Shown piece by piece: positions 48,193-56,099 of a stretch of 64,000 nucleotides of DNA (the first letter of the stretch is position 1; each line of letters opens with the position of its first letter). A program made the translations under genes and the position numbers. The notes beneath the pieces were generated by a model. It was not told the origin of the DNA. It made no database searches and was given only the letters and a program-made list of their open reading frames with translations. The stretch is from Acidovorax sp. A79 (GTDB lineage: Bacteria > Pseudomonadota > Gammaproteobacteria > Burkholderiales > Burkholderiaceae_C): positions 1,873,001 through 1,937,000 of the forward strand of contig NZ_AP028672.1 in the NCBI RefSeq assembly GCF_041154505.1, given 5' to 3'.

Positions 48193-49761
48193 ATGCAAGC
48201 TGTTTTTTCTCTCCGTTCACGCGCCATCGGCCGCCTCCCGCGGGCCGTGATGGCGCTGGCCGCCGCCCTGCTCGCAGGCACTGCGCAGGCGCAAGGCTTC
48301 GATTTCGACAGCGTCACCCGCCTCGCCCGGGAGCGGGCACAGAAGCCGTATCGCGCATCCAGCGACAAGCTGCCCGCCGACCTCGCAAAACTCAACTACG
48401 ACCAGGTGCGCGACATCCGCTGGCGCCCCGACCGTGCCCTGTGGCGCACCGAGAAGCTGCCGTTCGAGGCCATGTTCTTCCACCTGGGCCTGTACCAGAA
48501 AGAGCCGGTGCTGATCAACGAAGTCACGCCGCAGGGCGCGCGCCACATCGGCTACAGCCGTGCGGACTTCGACTATGGCAAGAACCAGGTGCGGCCTGAG
48601 GCCTGGGGCGACCTGGGCTTTGCTGGCTTTCGCCTGCACAACCACCTCAACTCCAGCGCTTACAAGGATGAGCTGGTGGTCTTCCAGGGCGCGAGCTACT
48701 TCCGCGCGTTGGGCAAGGGCCAGCAGTACGGCCTGTCGGCCCGGGGGCTGGCCATCGACACCGTGGGCGGCAGTGGCGAGGAGTTCCCGCGCTTCACCGA
48801 GTTCTGGCTGGTACGGCCCGACCCCTTGTCCACACAGGTCACGGTGTACGCGCTGCTGGATTCGCCCCGCGCCACCGGCGCCTACCGCTTCGACATCCAG
48901 CCCGGCGCGCAGACCACCACCACCGTGCGCAGCCGCATTTTTGTGCGGCCCGGCTCCGGCAAGCCCATCGCCACGCTCGGGGTCGCGCCGCTGACCAGCA
49001 TGTTCTTCTTTGGCGAGAACCAGCCCCGCAAGGACGACTTCCGGCCCGAAGTGCATGACTCCGACGGCCTGATGATCGCCACGGGCGAGGGCGAATGGCT
49101 GTGGCGGCCGCTGCAGAACCCCAGGCAGACACTGGTCACATCGTTTGCCACCCAAAACCCAAAGGGCTTTGGCCTGATGCAGCGCGACCGCCAGTGGTCG
49201 AACTATGAGGACGTGGAAGCCCGGTATGAGCGCCGCCCCAGCGCCTGGGTGCGCCCCCTGCACGACTGGGGCGCTGGCCGTGTGGAACTGGTGCAGCTCC
49301 ACACCCCCGACGAAACGCACGACAACATCGTTGCGTATTGGGTTCCGGCCCAGATGCCGGCCCCCGGCCAGCCCCTGGAATTTGCCTATGAGCTGAGCTG
49401 GCAGGGCGACGAGCAGCAGCGCCCCCCCGGGGCCTGGGCCACGCAATCGCGCCGGGGCATGGGCTACACCAAACAAACCGCCGAGGCCCTGCGCCAGCAG
49501 GCCCAGTACGTGGTCGATTTCGACGGCCCCGCCCTCAAGGCCCTGCCCGCCGACGCCACCGTGAAGGCCGTGGTGACCAGCGATGTCAACGGCAAGGTGC
49601 TTGAAAACATCGTCTACCGCAATCCCGCCACCGAGCAGTGGCGCATGACCGTTCGCGTACAGCGCCAAAAGGCCGATCGCCCGATCGAGCTGCGCGCTTT
49701 TCTTCAACACGACAACCACGCTGTGAGTGAAACATGGACGCACATCATTCTTCCCGAGTAA
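48193..49761 (+). CDS. opgG: Periplasmic glucan biosynthesis protein OpgG/MdoG
   Basis: 522-residue periplasmic protein needed to make osmoregulated periplasmic glucans, probably shaping or branching the beta-glucan exported by OpgH. The signal peptide is residues 1-33 (cleavage AQA/QG), with an arginine-rich n-region. The mature part has the family pattern: FDFDSVTRLARERAQKPY, YDQVRDIRWRPDRALWR, GFAGFRLHNHLN, a TSMFFFGENQP block and a C-terminal Ig-like domain. The ATG at 48193 has no ribosome-binding site and lies one base after the predicted transcript start. A later ATG (48250) would leave a signal peptide without positive charges. opgH overlaps its end by 28 bases. Confidence 0.94.
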   Translation: MQAVFSLRSRAIGRLPRAVMALAAALLAGTAQAQGFDFDSVTRLARERAQKPYRASSDKLPADLAKLNYDQVRDIRWRPDRALWRTEKLPFEAMFFHLGLYQKEPVLINEVTPQGARHIGYSRADFDYGKNQVRPEAWGDLGFAGFRLHNHLNSSAYKDELVVFQGASYFRALGKGQQYGLSARGLAIDTVGGSGEEFPRFTEFWLVRPDPLSTQVTVYALLDSPRATGAYRFDIQPGAQTTTTVRSRIFVRPGSGKPIATLGVAPLTSMFFFGENQPRKDDFRPEVHDSDGLMIATGEGEWLWRPLQNPRQTLVTSFATQNPKGFGLMQRDRQWSNYEDVEARYERRPSAWVRPLHDWGAGRVELVQLHTPDETHDNIVAYWVPAQMPAPGQPLEFAYELSWQGDEQQRPPGAWATQSRRGMGYTKQTAEALRQQAQYVVDFDGPALKALPADATVKAVVTSDVNGKVLENIVYRNPATEQWRMTVRVQRQKADRPIELRAFLQHDNHAVSETWTHIILPE

Positions 49762-51752
49762 GCCCCCTACAGCAGCACCGGACTGTCGGCATCCCGCGCA
49801 GCACGCTGCGCGAGGAACGGCACCCCAATGCCGTGACCGCGCCCCCGGTCAACCGGGGCTCCATGGCACCGCTTCCCTGGCGCGGCTTCTGGAACAGCAT
49901 GGGCACCGCCCTCCTGCTGCGCCTGACAGGCCGCAGCGCAGCGCCCCACCCGGCCCTGCCCGCGGCCCCCGCCGTGGCCCAGGCCTGGGAGGGCGCGGCG
50001 CAGCGCCGCCGCTGGACCTTTGCCGTGCTGACCGCGTTGACCACGGCCCTGGCCAGCTTTCTGTTTGCGGGCGTGCAGCCCGACTATGAAAACGCCTGGC
50101 TGGGGTACGGCCAGATCGCGCTGTTTGCGCTGCTCTCCGCCTGGGTGGTCACCGGTTTCCTTACCGGCCTGATGGGTTTCTGGGTGATGCTGCGCGGTGA
50201 CCGGCACGCGCTGTCCGTGCGCAGCGTGCTGGAGCACGAACTGGCGCCCGACGCGCGCACGGCCATCATCATGCCGATCTGCAACGAAGATGTGGCCACG
50301 GTGTTTGCCGGGCTGCGGGCCACGTGCGAGTCGGTCGCATCGACCGGCCACGGCGCCACCTTCGACGTGTTCGTGCTGTCCGACAGCTACGACCCCGCCA
50401 TCGCCCAGGCCGAACGTGCCGCATGGGAGGCGCTGCGCGATGCCCTCGCCCAGCACGGCCAGCAGCCGCAAGTGCAGGTGTACTACCGCCTGCGCACCCG
50501 CCGCACGCACCGCAAGGCCGGCAATGTGGCCGACTTCTGCCGCCGCTGGGGCAAGGACTACCGCTACATGGTGGTGCTGGACGCCGACAGCGTGATGAGC
50601 GGCGACTGCATCGTCTCGATGGCCAAGCTGATGGAAGCCAACCCGGGCGCCGGCATCATCCAGACAGCCACGCAGGCCATCGGCCACGTCACGCTGCACG
50701 CCCGCGCGCAGCAGTTCGCCTCGCGCGTCACAGGCCGCCTCTTCACCCTGGGCATGCAGTACTGGCAACTGGGCGAATCCCACTACTGGGGCCACAACGC
50801 CATCATCCGCGTAGCTCCTTTCATGGAGCATTGCGCACTCGCACCCATCAAGGGCAAGGGCGGTCTGGCGGGCGGCATCATGTCGCACGATTTCGTGGAA
50901 GCAGCCCTGATGCGCCGCGCGGGTTACCACGTGTGGCTGGTGGCCGACCTGGTCGGCAGCTACGAGCAACAGCCCCCCGACCTGCTGGCCGAGCTGCAGC
51001 GCGACCGCCGCTGGTGCCAGGGCAATCTGCAGAACGCTCGCCTCATGGCCGAGCCCGGCCTTCACGCCGTGCACCGCTCGATGTTCATCACGGGCGCCAT
51101 GGCCTACCTCTCGGCCCCATTGTGGCTGGCCTTCCTCACCCTGGGCACGGCGCTGTGGCTCTCGGGCGCCAAGCTCGTGGCCGACTGGCACATCCTGCCG
51201 GCCGAACTGCTCTCGCTGTGGGCATGGACGCTGTGCATGCTGTTCCTGCCTCGCATCCTGGGCGTGGCCGCGGTGTTCATGCGCCGCGAGCAAAAGGAGT
51301 ACGGCGGCGCCTTCAGCCTGCTCAAGAGCGCCGCGCTCGAAAGCGTGCTGGCCATCCTGCAGGCCCCCATCCGCATGCTGGCGCATTCGCTGTTCGTACT
51401 GATCGCGCTCACGGGCCTGAAGCTGGAATGGAAATCGCCTCCGCGCGAGGCCCACGCCGTGCCCTGGCTCCATGCCGTGCGCCAGCTGGCCCCCATGAGC
51501 GTGGTGATCGGCCTGCTGGCGCTGGGTGTTGCGCTGATCGACAGCAGCGCCCTCCTGTGGCTGATGCCCGTGGGCCTGCCCCTGGCGCTGGCGATTCCGC
51601 TGGCCGTGCTCACCAGCCAGATCGCGCTGGGCAAGGCGATGCGCGCACAGCGCCTGCTGCTGATTCCCGAGGAGTCCTGGTCGCCCCCCGTGCTGCGCCG
51701 CGCATGGCTGCATGCCAGCCGCCTGGCACAGCCGATGCTGAAGGCAGCCTAG
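49734..51752 (+). CDS. opgH: Glucan glucosyltransferase OpgH/MdoH
   Basis: 672-residue inner-membrane GT2-family enzyme that polymerises glucose from UDP-glucose into the linear backbone of periplasmic glucans and exports it. Two helices (about 98-150) precede the catalytic domain, which has IIMPICNEDVATVFAGL, VLSDSYD near 213, DADSVM near 282, and the processive motif QRDRRW near 422. Several C-terminal helices complete the channel (about 450-625). It shares 28 bases with opgG, so translation is coupled. The N-terminal extension (about 90 residues, Pro/Ala-rich) is soluble; in E. coli that region can inhibit FtsZ, but this is not deduced here. Confidence 0.95.
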   Translation: MDAHHSSRVSPLQQHRTVGIPRSTLREERHPNAVTAPPVNRGSMAPLPWRGFWNSMGTALLLRLTGRSAAPHPALPAAPAVAQAWEGAAQRRRWTFAVLTALTTALASFLFAGVQPDYENAWLGYGQIALFALLSAWVVTGFLTGLMGFWVMLRGDRHALSVRSVLEHELAPDARTAIIMPICNEDVATVFAGLRATCESVASTGHGATFDVFVLSDSYDPAIAQAERAAWEALRDALAQHGQQPQVQVYYRLRTRRTHRKAGNVADFCRRWGKDYRYMVVLDADSVMSGDCIVSMAKLMEANPGAGIIQTATQAIGHVTLHARAQQFASRVTGRLFTLGMQYWQLGESHYWGHNAIIRVAPFMEHCALAPIKGKGGLAGGIMSHDFVEAALMRRAGYHVWLVADLVGSYEQQPPDLLAELQRDRRWCQGNLQNARLMAEPGLHAVHRSMFITGAMAYLSAPLWLAFLTLGTALWLSGAKLVADWHILPAELLSLWAWTLCMLFLPRILGVAAVFMRREQKEYGGAFSLLKSAALESVLAILQAPIRMLAHSLFVLIALTGLKLEWKSPPREAHAVPWLHAVRQLAPMSVVIGLLALGVALIDSSALLWLMPVGLPLALAIPLAVLTSQIALGKAMRAQRLLLIPEESWSPPVLRRAWLHASRLAQPMLKAA

Positions 51753-51783
51753 TCCGCCGCCTCCTCGCGATCACATCGCCCAC

Positions 51784-51815
51784 AAAAAAAGCCGGCATGC
51801 ATGCCGGCTTTTTAT
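51784..51815. terminator. Bidirectional terminator between opgH and ffh
   Basis: A perfect 18-base palindrome GCCGGCATGCATGCCGGC (51791-51808) flanked by an A-tract on the left and a T-tract on the right, so it can stop transcription from both convergent genes. Confidence 0.93.
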
Positions 51816-51830
51816 TTTGCTATATTTTTT

Positions 51831-51860
51831 ATAGCTTTTCGCGCTTTATCCATCAGCGCC
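51831..51860 (-). repeat. Intergenic palindromic repeat, copy 4
   Basis: The minus strand reads GGCGCTGATGGATAAAGCGC followed by GAAAAGCTAT, the degenerate form of the family seen at 3312, 21090 and 25085. It is in the gap between the opgH/ffh terminator and the ffh stop codon. A second small hairpin (AGAGGC/GCCTCT, 51861-51878) lies next to it. Confidence 0.65.
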
Positions 51861-51881
51861 AGAGGCCGAAATGCCTCTATC

Positions 51882-53261
51882 TCAGAAGGGCATCTTGGGC
51901 ATGCCGCCCCCGCCCAGGCCCTTCATGCCGCCCATCTTCTTCATCATCTTCATCAGGCCGCCGCCCTTCATCTTCTTCATCATGCCCTGCATCTGCTCGA
52001 ACTCCTTGAGCAAGCGGTTGACTTCCTGCACATGCACGCCCGCGCCGTTGGCGATGCGTTTCTTGCGCGTGGCCTTGATGAGGTCGGGCTTGCGCCGCTC
52101 CAGCGGCGTCATGCTCTGGATGATGCCCTCCTTGCGCTTGATGTCCTTCTCGGCCTTGTCCATGTCCATGGCGCCGGCCTTGGCGGTGAGCTGGGACGGG
52201 AGCTTGTCCATGAGGCTGGAAAGCCCGCCCATCTGCTTCATCTGCTGGATCTGGGAAAGAAAGTCGTTCAGGTCGAAGCCGTCACCGCTCTTGACCTTGG
52301 CCGCCAGCTTTTGCGCCGCCTCCATGTCCACGCCCGCCGTGACCTGCTCCACCAGCGCCACGATGTCGCCCATGCCCAGGATGCGGCCCGCGTGGCGCTC
52401 GGCATCGAACACCTCCAGGCCGTCGAGCTTCTCGGACACGCCCGCGAACTTGATCGGCGCGCCCGTGATCTGCCGCACCGACAGCGCCGCACCGCCGCGC
52501 GAATCGCCATCGAGCTTGGTGAGCACGATGCCGGTGAGCGGCAGCGCCTCCTTGAAGGCCTTGGCCGTGTTGATCGCATCCTGGCCCTGCATGGCATCGA
52601 CCACGAACAGGGTCTCGACCGGGTTCAGCGCCGCATGCAGGTCCTTGATTTCCTTCATCAGGGCTTCATCGATGGCCAGGCGGCCAGCGGTATCGACCAG
52701 CAGCACATCGAAGTAGTGCTTCTTGGCGTAATCGAGCGCGGCGTGCGCGATATCGAGCGGCTTCTGGTCCGGCGTACTCGGGAACCACTCCGCACCGGCC
52801 TGCTTCGTCACCGTCTTGAGCTGTTCGATGGCCGCCGGGCGGTACACGTCGCCCGAGACGGTGAGCACCTTCTTCTTGCGTTTTTCGATCAGGTGCTTGG
52901 CCAGCTTGGCCGTGGTGGTGGTCTTGCCCGCCCCCTGCAGGCCGGCCATCAGGATCACGGCCGGCGGCTGCGCAGCCAAGTTGATGTCGGCCACGCCTTC
53001 GCCCATGGTGGCGGCGAGTTCGCGGTTGACGATGCTCACCAGCGTCTGGCCCGGCTTGAGCGAGCCCAGCACCTCCTGGCCCAGAGCCTTTTCCTTGACG
53101 CGCGCGATGAAGTCGCGCACCACGGGCAGGGCCACGTCGGCCTCGAGCAGGGCCATGCGCACCTCGCGCAGCATGTCCGTGACGTTGGACTCGGTGATGC
53201 GGGCCTGGCCACGCATCTCCTTGACGAGGCGCGTGAGTTTGTCGGTAAGGGCGGAGGCCAT
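51882..53261 (-). CDS. ffh: Signal recognition particle protein Ffh
   Basis: 459-residue SRP54 GTPase that binds signal sequences and 4.5S RNA for co-translational membrane targeting. N domain about 1-90, then G domain with G1 GLQGAGKTTTTAKLA (107-121), VDTAGRLAIDEALM and TKLDGDSRGGAALS. The C-terminal M domain is methionine-rich (MGGLSSLMDKLPSQ, then MQGMMKKMKGGGLMKMMKKMGG; only the pattern matters) and ends GGGMPKMPF. It is divergent from the CcsA-like gene. Confidence 0.97.
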   Translation of the reverse strand: MASALTDKLTRLVKEMRGQARITESNVTDMLREVRMALLEADVALPVVRDFIARVKEKALGQEVLGSLKPGQTLVSIVNRELAATMGEGVADINLAAQPPAVILMAGLQGAGKTTTTAKLAKHLIEKRKKKVLTVSGDVYRPAAIEQLKTVTKQAGAEWFPSTPDQKPLDIAHAALDYAKKHYFDVLLVDTAGRLAIDEALMKEIKDLHAALNPVETLFVVDAMQGQDAINTAKAFKEALPLTGIVLTKLDGDSRGGAALSVRQITGAPIKFAGVSEKLDGLEVFDAERHAGRILGMGDIVALVEQVTAGVDMEAAQKLAAKVKSGDGFDLNDFLSQIQQMKQMGGLSSLMDKLPSQLTAKAGAMDMDKAEKDIKRKEGIIQSMTPLERRKPDLIKATRKKRIANGAGVHVQEVNRLLKEFEQMQGMMKKMKGGGLMKMMKKMGGMKGLGGGGMPKMPF

Positions 53262-53360
53262 AGGAGAAGTTCCGGTATTGCCTGCGCGCCATCAACGCTG
53301 TCGTTGTGCACGCGGGCCCGCCAGGGCGCTGGCGGTGGGGCGAAAGGCTAAACTGTACCC

Positions 53361-54158
53361 ATGATTTTACCCAGTGCTTCCCCCGTCAGCTGGCTGCTGG
53401 CCCTGGCCGCGGCCGTGGCATACGCCGTGCCCGCCGCAGCCGCCTCGCGGCTGGGGGCCGCGGCAGCACGCAATGCGCTGCTGGTCGCCTGGATACTGCA
53501 TGGCGCGGTGCTGGTGTGGGGGCTTTGGGGCGAGGCGCCGCGCTTTGGCTTTGCCCCGGCCCTGTCGATGACAGCCTGGCTCGTGCTCACGGTGTATGCG
53601 GTGGAACGGCAGCTGTTTCCGCAGATGCAGGCCCGGTGGATCCTGGCCGCGCTCGGCGCCATCGCCGTGGTGCTGGCCTTGGTTTTCCCGGGCCAGCCCC
53701 TGCATGTCGCGGCCTCCGCCTGGCTGCCCCTGCACCTGGCGCTGGGCATCGCCTGCTACGGCCTCTTTGGCGCCGCCGTGGTGCATGCATGGCTCATGAC
53801 CCGCGCCGAGCGCCATATCCGGCAGGCCGAAGATCCGCACAGCGGCATTCCGTTGCTGACCCTCGAACGCCTGACCTTTCGCTTCGTGACCGCGGGCTTC
53901 ATCCTGCTGACCGCAACCCTGCTGGCGGGCTGGCTGTTTGGCGACACGCTGTATGGAAGGGCCTGGCGGTGGGACCACAAGGCCGTGTTCTCCCTGCTGT
54001 CCTGGCTCACGTTCGCCACCCTTCTGGTGGGGCGTGCGCGCTTCGGGTGGCGGGGCCGCAATGCGGTGCGCGTGCTGTACGCAGGCTCGGCGTTGCTGCT
54101 GCTGGCCTACGTGGGATCCCGCTTTGTCATGGAAGTCGTTCTGGGCCGCAACGCATGA
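53361..54158 (+). CDS. Cytochrome c assembly protein, CcsA/HemX (YpjD)-like
   Basis: 265-residue polytopic membrane protein with about eight helices. The CcsA/CcmC-family core is visible: WLPLHLALGIACYGLFGAAVVHAWLMT, LTFRFVTAGFILLTATLLAG and WRWDHKAVFSLLSWLTFATLL (WRWDHK is the tryptophan-rich landmark). Conserved histidines lie in both blocks. The HemX/YpjD subgroup is linked to heme handling, but its exact function is unsettled. It is divergent from ffh, as in many proteobacteria, and overlaps the next small gene by four bases (ATGA at 54155-54158). Confidence 0.87.
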   Translation: MILPSASPVSWLLALAAAVAYAVPAAAASRLGAAAARNALLVAWILHGAVLVWGLWGEAPRFGFAPALSMTAWLVLTVYAVERQLFPQMQARWILAALGAIAVVLALVFPGQPLHVAASAWLPLHLALGIACYGLFGAAVVHAWLMTRAERHIRQAEDPHSGIPLLTLERLTFRFVTAGFILLTATLLAGWLFGDTLYGRAWRWDHKAVFSLLSWLTFATLLVGRARFGWRGRNAVRVLYAGSALLLLAYVGSRFVMEVVLGRNA

Positions 54159-54376
54159 AATACCTGGTCTTGCTGGTGGTGCTGGTCGTTGCCATCGGTA
54201 TCTGGCGCGGACGCCGCGCGACCGGCGCGGAGTCTTCCAGCCCCCCGCACCTGGCGCTTCCGCAAGACATGCTTGCCTGTGCCCACTGCGGCGTTCACGT
54301 TCCCCAGGCCGAAGCGCTGATGGTCGGCCCCCAGGCCTACTGCTGCGCCGAGCACCGGCGCTTGGGCCCGGCCTGA
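54155..54376 (+). CDS. PP0621-family small membrane-anchored protein
   Basis: 73 residues: an N-terminal membrane helix (YLVLLVVLVVAIGIW), a short linker, and a cysteine-rich tail with CAHCGVHVPQAEAL, GPQAYCCAEHRR. Four cysteines and histidines could bind one metal ion. The pattern matches the PP0621 family of proteobacterial small proteins, whose function is unknown. It is coupled to the CcsA-like gene upstream by an ATGA overlap and followed by pilS after 8 bases, so all three are probably one transcript. Confidence 0.85.
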   Translation: MKYLVLLVVLVVAIGIWRGRRATGAESSSPPHLALPQDMLACAHCGVHVPQAEALMVGPQAYCCAEHRRLGPA

Positions 54377-54384
54377 GACCGGCC

Positions 54385-56088
54385 ATGCCAGCGCTGTCCG
54401 CCAGCACCTTCACATCCGTGGTCGAGGCGCCGTTCGTGCGGCTGTGGCGGGGATTCCTGACCGGCCGCGTCATGGTGGCACTGGCTCTCCTCGTGCTGCA
54501 AGGTGCGGGTCAGGCCATCAACCAGGCCACGGAGCCGGCCGTGCTGGTGGTGTGTGCGCTGTATCTCGCGGCCACCACGTTGCTGCGCATCCTGGCAAGG
54601 CACCGCCCGCCGTCGCCGGGGGCCGGCCCGCAATGGCTGCCCTCCATCGGGGTGGACCTCGCCGCCATCGCCGCGCTGCAATTGCTGCATGCGGGCACCA
54701 TGAACTACACCCCCCTGTTTGGCCTGCCCATCCTGATGGCGGCCGTGCTGGGGACCCTGACCCTGGCACTGGGCACCACGGCGGGCGTCACGCTGCTGCT
54801 GCTGGGCTGGGCCTGGTGGATGGGCTCCGGCACCGCGGGCGACGATGCGCCGCGCTACCTGCAAAGCGCGCTGACTGGCACGGGCTACTTCATCGTGAGC
54901 TACCTCGTGCACCAGCTCGCGACCCGCCTGGCCCGCGAGCAGGAAGTGGCGCAGCAGAGCCAGGTCGCCGCCCGGGTGCAGACCCAGGTCAGCGCGCTGG
55001 TCATCCAGAACCTCACCGACGGGGTGCTGGTGGTGGACGAAAGCGATGTGGTGCGCATTGCCAATCCCGCCGGGCTCCAGCTTCTCGGCGGCTCGGCCCT
55101 GCCCGAACTGCCCTTCATCCTGTCGTCCGAGACGCCCTGGAACCCGCTGGTCACCCTGGCACGGAGGACTTTCCGCCAGGAACATTCCCAGACCGCGGAC
55201 GTGGACCTGCTCCATCCGGGACAGAGCCCCACCGGACTGCATGTGCGCACCTGGCTGACCTCGACGCGCGAAGCCGCGCGCCAGGCGCAGACCGAGCGCC
55301 TGTGCGTGATGTTCCTGCACGATCTGCGGGAGATGGAAGCCCGGCTGCGCACGGAAAAGCTCGCCGCCATGGGCCGCATGTCCGCCGCCGTGGCGCATGA
55401 GATCCGCAACCCGCTGGCCGCCATCGTGCAGGCCAACGCCCTGCTCGAGGAAGACCTGCACGACCCCGCCCAGAAACGCCTGGCGCGCATGGTGCAGCAG
55501 AATGCGGACCGCCTGGCCCGCATCGCCGAAGAGGTGCTGGACATCGCCCGCGTGCAGCACCAGATCAGCCACGCGCCGGCATCCACCTTGCCGCTGGATG
55601 AAACCGTGGCGCTGGTCTGGAATGACTGGCAGGCGCAGGACCCCCTGCAGCGCCGCGCGGTGGTGATGCTCGAAGCGGGCAATACCCAGGTGGAATTCGA
55701 CACGGAGCATCTGCGCCGCGTGCTCGTGAACCTGCTGGACAATGCGCTGCGCTACATGGGCCAGGAGCCCGATTCGCTCACGGTGACCACCCGGGCCCTG
55801 CCGTCGGGACAGATCAGCCTGCAAGTCTGGAGCGACGGCGCCCCCATGGACAAATCGGTGGAGCGCCACCTGTTCGAGCCCTTCTTTTCATCCGAAAGCC
55901 GCTCCAGCGGCCTGGGCCTGTATATTTGCCGCGAGCTGTGCCAGCGCCATGGGGCGTCCATCAGCTACCAGCGGCTTACCCGCACCACCCTGCGGGGCGA
56001 GGTGGGAGGCAACGCCTTCACCGTGGGCTTTCGCCGCACCACACGCCCCACCGAAGCCGCCACGCTGTTTGACACCATCGTGGTCTGA
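54385..56088 (+). CDS. pilS: PilS, sensor histidine kinase of type IV pilin expression
   Basis: 567 residues. An N-terminal membrane module with about six helices (35-190) is followed by a PAS-like domain (about 205-300, LTDGVLVVDESDVVRIANPAG). The phospho-acceptor is His338 in MSAAVAHEIRNPLAAI. The ATPase part has NLLDNALRYM and SSGLGLYICRELCQRHG. PilS controls PilR phosphorylation and so pilA transcription in pseudomonads, where it also responds to pilin levels in the membrane. It begins 8 bases after the PP0621-type gene and is followed by pilR after 11 bases. Confidence 0.93.
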   Translation: MPALSASTFTSVVEAPFVRLWRGFLTGRVMVALALLVLQGAGQAINQATEPAVLVVCALYLAATTLLRILARHRPPSPGAGPQWLPSIGVDLAAIAALQLLHAGTMNYTPLFGLPILMAAVLGTLTLALGTTAGVTLLLLGWAWWMGSGTAGDDAPRYLQSALTGTGYFIVSYLVHQLATRLAREQEVAQQSQVAARVQTQVSALVIQNLTDGVLVVDESDVVRIANPAGLQLLGGSALPELPFILSSETPWNPLVTLARRTFRQEHSQTADVDLLHPGQSPTGLHVRTWLTSTREAARQAQTERLCVMFLHDLREMEARLRTEKLAAMGRMSAAVAHEIRNPLAAIVQANALLEEDLHDPAQKRLARMVQQNADRLARIAEEVLDIARVQHQISHAPASTLPLDETVALVWNDWQAQDPLQRRAVVMLEAGNTQVEFDTEHLRRVLVNLLDNALRYMGQEPDSLTVTTRALPSGQISLQVWSDGAPMDKSVERHLFEPFFSSESRSSGLGLYICRELCQRHGASISYQRLTRTTLRGEVGGNAFTVGFRRTTRPTEAATLFDTIVV

Positions 56089-56099
56089 AACGCATTGCC

